A stretch of DNA of 10,809 bases from an uncultured Bacteroidota bacterium (GTDB lineage: Bacteria > Bacteroidota > Bacteroidia > Flavobacteriales > Flavobacteriaceae). Made by a program: the position numbers and the translations under genes. The stretch's first letter is position 1. The number at the start of each line of letters is the position of its first letter. Shown one piece after another: positions 1-6,832 of this stretch. The notes beneath the pieces were generated by a model, which made no database searches, was not told where the DNA came from, and saw only the letters and a list, made by a program, of their open reading frames with translations. The stretch lies in assembly GCA_903879875.1 (NCBI GenBank), contig CAIRNC010000318.1, forward strand, positions 1 through 10,809, read 5' to 3'.

Positions 1-2
1 CG

Positions 3-1067
3 AATTCTTTTGGTTCTCCTTATTGTGTGAGAAACTATACCGCTGTAAACCCGAGTATGGGAACGCTTGAAGATTTAAAATTGCTTGTAACCAAAGCCCA
101 TGAAAAAAATATAGCTGTATTGTTGGATTGGGTAGCCAATCATACCTCGTGGGATAATGTATGGATGAGTAATCCATCATGGTACACCCATAATACTAGC
201 GGGGCTATCATTAGCCCTGCAGGAACTAACTGGAATGATGTTGCCGACTTGAACTTCAGTAATACCGAAATGCGATTGGCTATGATTGACGCTATGAAAT
301 ACTGGGTAATCAATGCAAATATTGACGGTTATCGATGTGATGCTGCCGATTACGTTCCTTTTGATTTTTGGCAACAAGCCTTGACTTCGCTAAATGCAAT
401 TCCGAACAAACATTTAATCCTATTGGCCGAAGGAAGTAGAGCCGATCATTTTAATGCTGGTTTTCAAATGAATTTTTCTTGGGATTATATGACTGCTTTA
501 AAGAATGTATTTTCATCAAATCAAAATACACAAACCCTTTTCACTTCCAATAGTAATGAAAATGCCGCAGTGCCTGTTGGTAAAAGAAAACTTCGATTCA
601 CCACCAATCATGACGAATCCAATATAGCAACACCAATGAGTGTTTTCGGAAGTAAAAACGGTGCTTTGGCAGCATCGGCGATTACGATATTTTTGCAAGG
701 GGTACCACTTTTATATTCTGGACAAGAAGTTGGCACAACATCCTACAGTAACAATGCAACAATCAATTGGAACAATAATTCTGACATGCTTTTGGCTTAT
801 AAAAATATGTTGCAATTTTATAATACTTCGGCAGCTTCCAAAACGGGTATTCTTTCAACTTATCCAGATCCTAATATTTGTGTTTTTGAAAAAAAACTAG
901 CAAACGAATCTGTTGTGGTTATGGTAAACACCCGTTCGATTCCAAAATTTTATAGCATTCCACCATCATTGCAAGGCAGTTATACGGATGCGCTTACGAA
1001 TACTGCGGTTACTTTATCCAGTAGTATTTCGTTAGCTGCCAATAAATATTTAATTCTAAAAAAATAG
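3..1067 (+). CDS. GH13 alpha-amylase-family glycoside hydrolase, 5' end outside the window
   Basis: This is the C-terminal 354 residues of a retaining alpha-glucan hydrolase or transglycosylase; the reading frame is open to the left edge, so the GTG at base 27 is an internal valine. All later GH13 conserved regions are visible. Region I is DWVANH (bases 126-143). Region II is GYRCD, with the nucleophile Asp at 339-341. Region III is LLAEG, with the general acid Glu at 429-431. Region IV is TNHDE, with the transition-state Asp at 612-614. The (beta/alpha)8 barrel is followed by a short all-beta domain C ending in NKYLILKK. There is no carbohydrate-binding module and no type IX secretion tail at the C-terminus. 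The signal peptide and true start cannot be seen. The catalytic set is intact, so it is probably active on starch or maltooligosaccharides, but subfamily and exact specificity are not resolved. It converges on the Lrp-type gene with only 18 bp between stop codons and no visible terminator. Confidence 0.93.
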   Translation, partial: NSFGSPYCVRNYTAVNPSMGTLEDLKLLVTKAHEKNIAVLLDWVANHTSWDNVWMSNPSWYTHNTSGAIISPAGTNWNDVADLNFSNTEMRLAMIDAMKYWVINANIDGYRCDAADYVPFDFWQQALTSLNAIPNKHLILLAEGSRADHFNAGFQMNFSWDYMTALKNVFSSNQNTQTLFTSNSNENAAVPVGKRKLRFTTNHDESNIATPMSVFGSKNGALAASAITIFLQGVPLLYSGQEVGTTSYSNNATINWNNNSDMLLAYKNMLQFYNTSAASKTGILSTYPDPNICVFEKKLANESVVVMVNTRSIPKFYSIPPSLQGSYTDALTNTAVTLSSSISLAANKYLILKK

Positions 1068-1085
1068 AGAAAAAGCATCTTAAAA

Positions 1086-1544
1086 TTACAATTCTATTGC
1101 CGTGGTATATTTTACCTCGCTAATCATAAACGTGCTGTGAGTACTCCCAATGTGCTCTAAAGTGGTGAGTTTTGTGACTAAAAATTCGCGATAAGCTTCC
1201 ATATCTTTTACAACAATTTTCAGAATATAATCGTAATCGCCACTCACATGATGGCATTCTAAAACTTCATGCAGTTGTATGACTTGGCTTTCAAATTTGG
1301 TTAGAAATTCTCGAGTATGTTGAATCAATTTGAGATGACAAAAAACCACAAACCCTTTTTCGACTTTAGAACGGTTGAGCAATACTACATATTTATCAAT
1401 AATTCCTTCCCGTTCTAATTTTTTGATGCGCTCATAAACGGCTGTTACCGACAAGTTGAGTTTCAAAGACAATTCTTTGGTCGTTTTTTTACTATCGGCT
1501 TGAACCAGTTTTAATAATTTTTTGTCAATGGCATCCAGATTCAT
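1086..1544 (-). CDS. Lrp/AsnC-family transcriptional regulator
   Basis: At 152 aa this is the normal length for a feast/famine regulator. Residues 4-50 form the AsnC-type winged helix-turn-helix (DAIDKKLLKLVQ start, recognition helix around 32-45, then KKLEREGIIDKY). Residues about 66-140 form the RAM ligand-binding and oligomerisation domain, including the typical SGDYDYIL turn at 101-108 that lies near the effector site in this family. Such proteins assemble as dimers to octamers and usually respond to an amino acid. The gene is divergent from the PLP-dependent Cys/Met enzyme at 1809-3011, which is the classic arrangement for a local regulator and its target. The palindrome at 1626-1640 could serve autoregulation and target control; that link is inference. 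The ATG at 1544 gives the full HTH and no earlier in-frame start is needed. The effector is unknown. Confidence 0.93.
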   Translation of the reverse strand: MNLDAIDKKLLKLVQADSKKTTKELSLKLNLSVTAVYERIKKLEREGIIDKYVVLLNRSKVEKGFVVFCHLKLIQHTREFLTKFESQVIQLHEVLECHHVSGDYDYILKIVVKDMEAYREFLVTKLTTLEHIGSTHSTFMISEVKYTTAIEL

Positions 1545-1609
1545 AAGTTAACTGTTTAAAAAGTTCAGCAAAATGATAATAACGATAAAAATTAATGAAA
1601 TATAAACTA

Positions 1610-1617
1610 CAAATATA
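1610..1617 (-). promoter_or_regulatory. Bacteroidota -7 box for the Lrp-type gene
   Basis: On the minus strand these bases read TATATTTG, an exact match to the Bacteroidota sigma-A -7 consensus TAnnTTTG. It lies 65 bp upstream of the regulator's ATG, giving a 5' leader of about 60 nt. No TTG is visible at the expected -33 spacing, so the call rests on the -7 box alone in an AT-rich region. Confidence 0.4.
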
Positions 1618-1625
1618 ACTATGTT

Positions 1626-1640
1626 TAGAAATAAAATCTA
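1626..1640. promoter_or_regulatory. Lrp-box-like palindrome between the divergent genes
   Basis: The 15-mer TAGAAATAAAATCTA sits inside a perfect 6-bp inverted repeat, TTTAGA-N7-TCTAAA (1624-1642). Compared with the E. coli Lrp consensus YAGHAWATTWTDCTR it agrees at 11 of 15 positions, including all of both outer half-sites; the mismatches are in the AT core. It lies immediately upstream of the regulator's -7 box (1610-1617) and about 30 bp upstream of the possible -7 element of the rightward gene. That is where an autoregulatory and activating or repressing site would be expected. AT-rich background makes chance palindromes fairly common. Confidence 0.4.
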
Positions 1641-1670
1641 AAATAACAGAGAACTATTGTGTTTCATTCC

Positions 1671-1679
1671 TATAATTTG
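1671..1679 (+). promoter_or_regulatory. Possible -7 element for the PLP-dependent enzyme gene
   Basis: TATAATTTG resembles the Bacteroidota -7 box but has three rather than two bases between TA and TTTG, and no TTG lies 17-23 bp upstream. If used, transcription would begin near 1685 and give a leader of about 125 nt that contains the folded element at 1716-1792. Weak call. Confidence 0.22.
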
Positions 1680-1715
1680 TTTTTTTGAGGAGTATTAATT
1701 TAAAATCAACTGCCT

Positions 1716-1792
1716 AGCCCAGATAGCAGTGAAAATCCTTTTCTTTTTTTCTTTAAAAAAGAAAAGATTGAAACGAATAGCTGGAAAAAGCT
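1716..1792 (+). promoter_or_regulatory. Structured leader element upstream of the PLP-dependent enzyme
   Basis: A nested fold can be drawn by hand. The outer helix pairs AGC (1716-1718) with GCT (1790-1792) and CCAG (1719-1722) with CTGG (1781-1784), leaving a five-A bulge at 1785-1789. An internal loop follows that carries ATAGC on both sides (1723-1727 and 1777-1781, the last C shared with CTGG). The inner stem pairs AATC (1734-1737) with GATT (1766-1769) and then TTTTCTTTTTT (1739-1749) with AAAAAAGAAAA (1755-1765). It has one bulged C (1738) and a 5-nt loop. The element ends 16 bases before the ATG at 1809. The inner stem is almost pure A-T and no U-run follows it, so it is not a factor-independent terminator. 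From memory, similar blocks with a conserved flank and a variable AT hairpin recur between genes in Flavobacterium genomes. It could therefore be a dispersed repeat or an RNA-level control element; I cannot tell which. Confidence 0.45.
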
Positions 1793-1808
1793 TCAAAAAA
1801 AAATAATT

Positions 1809-3011
1809 ATGAAAAATTTTAATCCCGCAGACAACATTCAAGATTTGCAATATTTTGGTGAATTTGGAGGTGTAAATCCTTCTATTTCTGATTCCTCAAC
1901 CTATACTTTTCTTTCGGCAAAAACCATGTTCGACACTTTTGAAGGCAATGCCGAAGGGTGCTATTTGTATTCCCGTCACTCCTCGCCTAGTAATTTGTAT
2001 TTGGACAAAGCGCTTGCGGCTATGGAAGGGACAGAAAGTGCTAACGTTTCAGCATCAGGAATGGGTGCTATTACGCCAACGTTGATGCAATTGTGTGGCA
2101 ACGGTGATCATATCGTTTCGAGTAGAACTATTTATGGTGGAACTTATGCTTTCTTGAAAAATTTTACACCTCGTTTTGGCATCAAAACAACCTTTGTTGA
2201 CATTACAAAACTTGATGTAGTTGAGGCGGCTATTACACCAAATACCAAGGTTTTATATTGTGAAACCGTAAGTAATCCTTTGTTGGAAGTAGCGGATATA
2301 GCTGGATTGGCAAAAATTGCTATCAAGCATGATTTGAAATTGGTGGTCGATAATACTTTTTCGCCATTATCCGTATCACCAGCTCGATTGGGAGCCGATA
2401 TTGTAATTCATAGTTTAACCAAATACATCAACGGAAGCAGCGACACTGTAGGTGGTGTTACTTGTGCCTCACAAGAATTTATTAATTCATTAAAGAATGT
2501 AAATTCGGGAGCCAGTATGCTTCTTGGTCCAACTATGGACAGTTTACGTTCGGCTAGTGTAATGAAAAATTTACGCACGCTTCATATCCGAATGAAACAA
2601 CACAGTCATAACGCACTCTATTTAGCCGAACGGTTTGAAAAAGACGGTTTGAAAACGGTTTACCCGGGATTAAAAAGCCATCCAAGTCATGAAGTATATG
2701 CCAAAATGATCAATCCAGAATATGGTTTTGGAGGAATGATGACTTTAGATGTGGGCACTTTGGATAAAGCCAATGAGTTGATGGAATTAATGCAAGAACG
2801 AAATTTAGGTTATTTGGCAGTAAGCTTAGGTTTTTATAAAACCTTGTTCAGCGCACCGGGAACTTCAACTTCGAGTGAAATTCCGTTAGAAGAACAAGCT
2901 GAAATGGGACTGACGGATGGTTTGATTCGCTTTTCGATTGGGTTGGACAATGATATCGAAAGAACCTATCAAATGATGAAAGCCTGCATGAAAGAACTTG
3001 GGGTTTTGTAA
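1809..3011 (+). CDS. PLP-dependent Cys/Met metabolism enzyme (methionine gamma-lyase / cystathionine gamma-synthase superfamily)
   Basis: At 400 aa this is full length for fold-type I Cys/Met PLP enzymes. Visible family features are YSR (54-56) and SGM (83-85), which hold the cofactor phosphate; Tyr109, which stacks on the PLP ring; VVDNTF with Asp181 for the pyridine nitrogen; Lys205 in HSLTKY as the Schiff-base lysine; and Arg374 in LIRFSIG for the substrate carboxylate. The superfamily acts on methionine, cystathionine, homocysteine or O-acyl-homoserine. Specificity here is unclear. The position of the catalytic Cys of Pseudomonas methionine gamma-lyase is Gly111, GHGD/GHSD after the lysine is GSSD, and the two histidines of the HPASMTH segment are replaced in SAPGTSTSS (348-356). 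A Flavobacteriia-specific subgroup is likely. The divergent Lrp-type gene suggests amino-acid-responsive control. It ends at the strong terminator at 3032-3072. Confidence 0.9.
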   Translation: MKNFNPADNIQDLQYFGEFGGVNPSISDSSTYTFLSAKTMFDTFEGNAEGCYLYSRHSSPSNLYLDKALAAMEGTESANVSASGMGAITPTLMQLCGNGDHIVSSRTIYGGTYAFLKNFTPRFGIKTTFVDITKLDVVEAAITPNTKVLYCETVSNPLLEVADIAGLAKIAIKHDLKLVVDNTFSPLSVSPARLGADIVIHSLTKYINGSSDTVGGVTCASQEFINSLKNVNSGASMLLGPTMDSLRSASVMKNLRTLHIRMKQHSHNALYLAERFEKDGLKTVYPGLKSHPSHEVYAKMINPEYGFGGMMTLDVGTLDKANELMELMQERNLGYLAVSLGFYKTLFSAPGTSTSSEIPLEEQAEMGLTDGLIRFSIGLDNDIERTYQMMKACMKELGVL

Positions 3012-3031
3012 ATAAACTTCTGTACATAGAT

Positions 3032-3072
3032 AAAAAAAGAGGCTGTCCCAATGGAGACAGCCTCTTTTTTTT
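3032..3072. terminator. Bidirectional intrinsic terminator
   Basis: A perfect 9-bp GC-containing stem pairs GAGGCTGTC (3039-3047) with GACAGCCTC (3056-3064). A small CC/GG extension can form inside the loop. It is flanked by seven A (3032-3038) and eight T (3065-3072), so each strand has a T-run after the hairpin. It lies 20 bp after the stop of the rightward PLP enzyme and 14 bp after the stop of leftward yidC, and can end both transcripts. Confidence 0.93.
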
Positions 3073-3086
3073 GATTAGCATAACTA

Positions 3087-4985
3087 TTATTTCTTTTTAT
3101 CTAAAGCTTTTTGCGCTTCTGCTTGTTCCATTACTTCTTGAAGTTTTCGTTGGAACTTGCCTTGTTTTTTAGGTTCTTTTAATTTATTTTCTTGAATTTG
3201 AGCATGGATTTTAGCGTCGTCAACGATATAATTTTTGATAACTAACATGATTCCTATGGTCAATACATTAGAAATAAAATAATACAAACTCAATCCTGAG
3301 CCATTGCTATTAAAGAAAAATAACATCATTAATGGCGAAACATAAATCATCACTTTCATGATTTTACCCATATCTGGCATACCTTCTTGTTGTGGAGCTG
3401 CCATTTGTTGGTCGCCAGTGGTCATTTTCATATAGAAAAAGATGGCTATTGAAGCTAATATTGGAAACAAACTTACATGGCTACCATAACCCGGAATGTG
3501 GAACGGTAATTTTAAAACCGAATCAAAAGAAGCTAAATCATCAGCCCAAAGAAACCCTTGGTGTCGAAGACTTACTAACGATGGGAAAAATTGAAATAAC
3601 GCATAGAAAACAGGCATTTGTAACAGCGCTGGCACACAACCCGCCATCGGATTTACTCCAGCTTTGTTGTATAATTTCATGGTTTCTTGTTGTTTTTTCA
3701 TTGGATCTTTTTGGAATTTTTCACCCAATTCAGCAATTTCTGGTCGCAATACTTTCATTTTTGCTTGTGATAAAAATGATTTGTATGTCATTGGTGACAT
3801 CGCTAATTTTATTAAAATGGTGAATAAAATAATAGCCCAGCCTTGAGAAATAAACATACTCAAAAATCCATAAAGTGGAATAAACATATATCGGTTTATC
3901 CAACCAAAAATACCCCAACCTAAAGGCACAATATCTTCTAAATTTTTGTTATATGCGTTTAATGTTTTGTAATCTGTTGGTCCATAATACCAGTGCATTT
4001 TTTGATTGATTTCACCATTTTGTGAAGCCAAAGGCACTTTAGATTTAAATTGTTTGGTGAATAGTGTATCTATTTTATCATCAGCAACCAAATTATTTGA
4101 ATACAATTCCGCTTTTTCAAAAGGTTTATCAGTTACTAAAATAGAGGTAAAAAGATGTTGTTTGAATCCGATATAAGAAACTTTATTCACGGTTTCAGTT
4201 ACGTCATTACCTAAACCTAAATAATCTTTTTTTCCATCTTGATCATATCGCAACTCTACATAACGATTTTCATAAGAAACACTTCTTTCGTTTTTCAACG
4301 TCTTCATACTCCATTCTAAATCCAATGGTTTAGAAGTATTGACAATGTTATTTAGCCCTTTTGAAGAAATGTCAAAATCCAACATATAATCGTTTGCTTT
4401 CAAAACATATTTGTATTCCAAATAGGAATTTGGTCCTGCTTTCAAACGCATAGTCAAAATTTTATCTTCACCTGAATTGGTTAAAGTAGGCTCAAAAAAT
4501 AAGTTTTTAGTATCCAGACTGTGGTTGTCTTGCGTTTGTAATTTGATATTCAAATTGGCATTGTTATCTTTAATAAGTGCCACCAATTCTTTGGAGTCCT
4601 TTTTGTTGGACCTTTTAAATTTTTTCAATTGCGCATCAACAATGTAGCCTCCTTTGTTGGCGATTTTAAGAATAACTAATTGATTTTGAATTGTTGTAAA
4701 ATTTTCTTTGGCAGAAGGAAGTGTAGCGGAATAAGCAAAATTACCTAAAACTCCTTTTAGTTTTGCCGTTTGAGCCGAATCACTAACCGTTGAATCAATT
4801 GTAGTAGCAGCAATTTCTTGTGTTTTAACTTCTTGTGCTTTATCAACTGTTTTTACTTGTTCTTGCTTGGCTTTTTCATTCAACTCTTTTTGAGTGGGTT
4901 GATTTTGATACATAATCCATATCAAAATTCCAAAAATCAATACAAATCCAATTATTGTATTCAGGTCTAATTTTTTTTCTTCCAT
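3087..4985 (-). CDS. yidC: Membrane protein insertase YidC
   Basis: This 632-aa protein inserts and folds inner-membrane proteins, with or without SecYEG. Residues 10-27 are the N-terminal membrane anchor. A polar linker rich in K, Q and E follows to about 75, then the large periplasmic beta domain (about 80-350, including HWYYGPTDYK at 331-340). The conserved Oxa1/YidC core starts near 360 and has hydrophobic segments around 364-382, 383-400, 448-468, 502-520, 545-559 and 564-584. The core signature ILIKLAMSPMTYKSF carries Lys393 where E. coli has the groove arginine Arg366, so the positive charge is kept. MAGCVPALLQMPVFYALF (447-464) is also typical. The C-terminal tail from 585 is highly basic, as expected for ribosome contact. 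It lies 57 bp downstream of pyrG on the same strand and ends at the bidirectional terminator, so a pyrG-yidC transcript is likely. Confidence 0.97.
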   Translation of the reverse strand: MEEKKLDLNTIIGFVLIFGILIWIMYQNQPTQKELNEKAKQEQVKTVDKAQEVKTQEIAATTIDSTVSDSAQTAKLKGVLGNFAYSATLPSAKENFTTIQNQLVILKIANKGGYIVDAQLKKFKRSNKKDSKELVALIKDNNANLNIKLQTQDNHSLDTKNLFFEPTLTNSGEDKILTMRLKAGPNSYLEYKYVLKANDYMLDFDISSKGLNNIVNTSKPLDLEWSMKTLKNERSVSYENRYVELRYDQDGKKDYLGLGNDVTETVNKVSYIGFKQHLFTSILVTDKPFEKAELYSNNLVADDKIDTLFTKQFKSKVPLASQNGEINQKMHWYYGPTDYKTLNAYNKNLEDIVPLGWGIFGWINRYMFIPLYGFLSMFISQGWAIILFTILIKLAMSPMTYKSFLSQAKMKVLRPEIAELGEKFQKDPMKKQQETMKLYNKAGVNPMAGCVPALLQMPVFYALFQFFPSLVSLRHQGFLWADDLASFDSVLKLPFHIPGYGSHVSLFPILASIAIFFYMKMTTGDQQMAAPQQEGMPDMGKIMKVMIYVSPLMMLFFFNSNGSGLSLYYFISNVLTIGIMLVIKNYIVDDAKIHAQIQENKLKEPKKQGKFQRKLQEVMEQAEAQKALDKKK

Positions 4986-5002
4986 TTTAATTTTAATTTT
5001 TT

Positions 5003-5023
5003 GCTTAAGTTAGGTACTCAAGC
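5003..5023 (-). other. Hairpin in the pyrG-yidC spacer
   Basis: On the minus strand GCTTGAGT-ACCTA-ACTTAAGC can form an 8-bp RNA stem with one G-U pair and a 5-nt loop, ending 17 bases before the yidC ATG. A short GCG-AAA-CGC (5022-5030) overlaps it upstream. No T-run follows on the minus strand, so it is not an intrinsic terminator. It could affect stability or translation of a pyrG-yidC transcript, or be a chance fold. Confidence 0.3.
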
Positions 5024-5042
5024 GAAACGCATTGTTTATTAT

Positions 5043-6659
5043 TTAATTGTTTTTCTTTGCTTGAACTGTTGCGGCTACAAAACTAACAAAAATCGGATGC
5101 GGATTGGCAACCGTACTTTTATATTCCGGATGGTATTGCACACCTATAAAAAACGGATGATTTTCTATTTCTACAATTTCCACTAATCCTGTGTCTGGAT
5201 TAACTCCAGAGGCTTTTAATCCTGCTTTTTCTATTACTTCTAGATATTCGCCATTGAATTCATAACGGTGACGATGGCGCTCTAAAATACTTGTTTTTCC
5301 GTAAATTTTGTGTGCTAAACTGCCTTCTTTAATTTCACATTTCCATGCGCCAAGACGCATAGTTCCCCCTTTATCAGTGATGGTTTTTTGCCCTTCCATC
5401 AAATCTATAACTGGGTGCGAAGTACCTTCATCCATCTCTGTAGAATTAGCATCTTTCAATCCTAAAATGTTTCTAGAATATTCTATAACTGCCATTTGCA
5501 TACCCAAACAAATTCCGAAAAAAGGAATGTTATTTTCTCTTGCATAACGAACAGCTTCTATTTTCCCTTCTATACCTCGACCTCCAAAACCTGGAGCCAC
5601 AAGAATTCCGTCTAAGTCTTTTAGCTTTTCTTTTATATTAGACGCATCCAAATATTCGGAATGAATGGACACCAAATTTACTTTGGTTTCATTGGCAGCA
5701 CCAGCATGTATAAAGGCTTCTAAAATGGACTTGTAAGAATCTTGTAATTCCACATATTTACCTATTAAACCAATGTTTACGGTGTGTTTTGGGTTTTTCA
5801 AACGGTGCAAAAAGGTATTCCATTGTTTTAAATCAGGAGTTGATTTTTGAGGTAATGCCAATTTTTTTAAAGCCACCACATCTAATCCTTCTTCCAACAT
5901 CAAATTGGGCACTTCATAAATGGTTGATGCATCAATAGATTGAATTACTGCTTCGCGTTTTACATTGCAAAAAAGAGCTAATTTTTGGCGCAATTCATCT
6001 GACAATTCGTGTTCGGTTCTACAAACTAAAATATCCGCTTTTATACCACTTTCCATTAATGTTTTAACGGAATGTTGTGTGGGTTTTGTCTTTAATTCTC
6101 CAGCTGCAGCCAAATAAGGAACCAAAGTTAAATGAATCACTAAACCGTTATTTTCACCCAATTCCCAAATCAATTGACGAACGGATTCAATATAGGGCAA
6201 CGATTCAATATCTCCTACTGTTCCACCAATTTCAGTAATTACAATATCAAAGTTACCTGAATTTCCAAGCAACTGCATTCTTTCTTTTATTTCATTAGTA
6301 ATATGAGGTACAACCTGAACCGTTTTTCCTAGAAATTCGCCTCTTCGTTCCTTTTCAATTACGGAAAGATACACTCTTCCTGTAGTCACATTATTCGCTT
6401 GTGAAGTGGGAACATTCAAAAAACGTTCGTAATGTCCTAAATCCAAATCCGTTTCTGCTCCATCATCCGTAACATAACATTCACCATGTTCGTAAGGATT
6501 TAAAGTTCCTGGATCCACATTAATATAAGGATCAAACTTTTGAATCGTAGTTCGATAGCCTCTTGCTTGTAGTAATTTTGCCAATGAAGCAGCAATAATC
6601 CCTTTCCCTAAAGAAGAAGTTACACCGCCTGTTACAAAAATATATTTTGTTTGGTTCAT
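5043..6659 (-). CDS. pyrG: CTP synthase (glutamine-hydrolysing)
   Basis: This 538-aa enzyme makes CTP from UTP, ATP and glutamine, the last step of pyrimidine nucleotide synthesis in the cytosol. The N-terminal synthetase domain (about 1-270) shows the P-loop region GGVTSSLGKG (11-20), the signature DGAETDLDLGHYERF (66-80) and Glu143 in ITEIGGTVGD, matching the Mg-binding acids of the family. The C-terminal class I glutaminase domain (about 294-535) has the oxyanion region APGFGGRG (355-362), the nucleophile Cys384 in GICLGMQ, and the His510/Glu512 partners in QYHPEY. Length is normal and no key residue is missing. It has its own -7 box at 6710-6717 and is followed at 57 bp by yidC. Confidence 0.98.
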   Translation of the reverse strand: MNQTKYIFVTGGVTSSLGKGIIAASLAKLLQARGYRTTIQKFDPYINVDPGTLNPYEHGECYVTDDGAETDLDLGHYERFLNVPTSQANNVTTGRVYLSVIEKERRGEFLGKTVQVVPHITNEIKERMQLLGNSGNFDIVITEIGGTVGDIESLPYIESVRQLIWELGENNGLVIHLTLVPYLAAAGELKTKPTQHSVKTLMESGIKADILVCRTEHELSDELRQKLALFCNVKREAVIQSIDASTIYEVPNLMLEEGLDVVALKKLALPQKSTPDLKQWNTFLHRLKNPKHTVNIGLIGKYVELQDSYKSILEAFIHAGAANETKVNLVSIHSEYLDASNIKEKLKDLDGILVAPGFGGRGIEGKIEAVRYARENNIPFFGICLGMQMAVIEYSRNILGLKDANSTEMDEGTSHPVIDLMEGQKTITDKGGTMRLGAWKCEIKEGSLAHKIYGKTSILERHRHRYEFNGEYLEVIEKAGLKASGVNPDTGLVEIVEIENHPFFIGVQYHPEYKSTVANPHPIFVSFVAATVQAKKNN

Positions 6660-6709
6660 TGTTTTTGTATTTGTTGTAGTTGTTTGATGTAGTTAGTTCA
6701 AAAACGTGG

Positions 6710-6717
6710 CAAAAGTA
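6710..6717 (-). promoter_or_regulatory. Bacteroidota -7 box for pyrG
   Basis: The minus strand reads TACTTTTG, an exact TAnnTTTG match, 50 bp upstream of the pyrG ATG, giving a leader of about 45 nt. No TTG is present at the usual -33 distance; that region is instead occupied by the palindrome at 6725-6744. Confidence 0.5.
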
Positions 6718-6724
6718 CAATTAA

Positions 6725-6744
6725 AAATGGATAAAAATCCATTT
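6725..6744. repeat. Palindrome over the -33 region of the pyrG promoter
   Basis: AAATGGAT-AAAA-ATCCATTT is a perfect 8-bp inverted repeat with a 4-base centre. It begins 7 bp upstream of the -7 box and covers the place where the -33 element would lie. It could be an operator. The same DNA would form only a weak AT hairpin in RNA, so it is a poor terminator for the DUF3820 gene. Confidence 0.4.
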
Positions 6745-6810
6745 GAAAATGAGATAATTTGGAAATTTGAAAATGGAAAAAGAGGTCGTTTTAAAAGTAA
6801 TTTTCAAATT
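6741..6810. repeat. Three copies of ATTTGAAAAT upstream of pyrG, two direct and one inverted
   Basis: ATTTGAAAATG occurs at 6741-6751 and again at 6765-6775, a 24-bp step. The complement ATTTTCAAAT is at 6800-6809. The second and third copies form a perfect 11-bp inverted repeat (6764-6774 with 6800-6810) around a 25-base centre. All lie between the DUF3820 stop and the pyrG promoter. The bases are simple and AT-rich, so protein-binding sites, a weak 3' hairpin for the upstream operon, or chance are all possible. Confidence 0.35.
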
Positions 6811-6832
6811 GTACTATTTCCCTATTTACAAA

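Noticed and set aside
27..29. GTG as the start codon of the amylase-family gene
   Set aside because: The frame is open to base 3 and the upstream residues (NSFGSPYC) fit the GH13 barrel, so this is an internal codon of a gene cut by the window edge.
1068..1085. Terminator between the convergent amylase and Lrp-type genes
   Set aside because: The 18-bp gap has no inverted repeat with a T-run; the transcripts may overlap.
1739..1765. AT hairpin before the PLP enzyme as a transcription attenuator
   Set aside because: The stem has only one G-C pair besides the base, and no U-run follows. It is better seen as part of a larger fold or repeat.
3392..3823. 143-codon open frame on the plus strand opposite yidC
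   Set aside because: It is antisense to the strongly conserved core of YidC and its translation matches no recognisable family. It is a shadow of yidC coding bias.
5308..5547. 79-codon plus-strand open frame opposite pyrG
   Set aside because: It lies antisense to the conserved glutaminase domain of pyrG and has no recognisable features or promoter.
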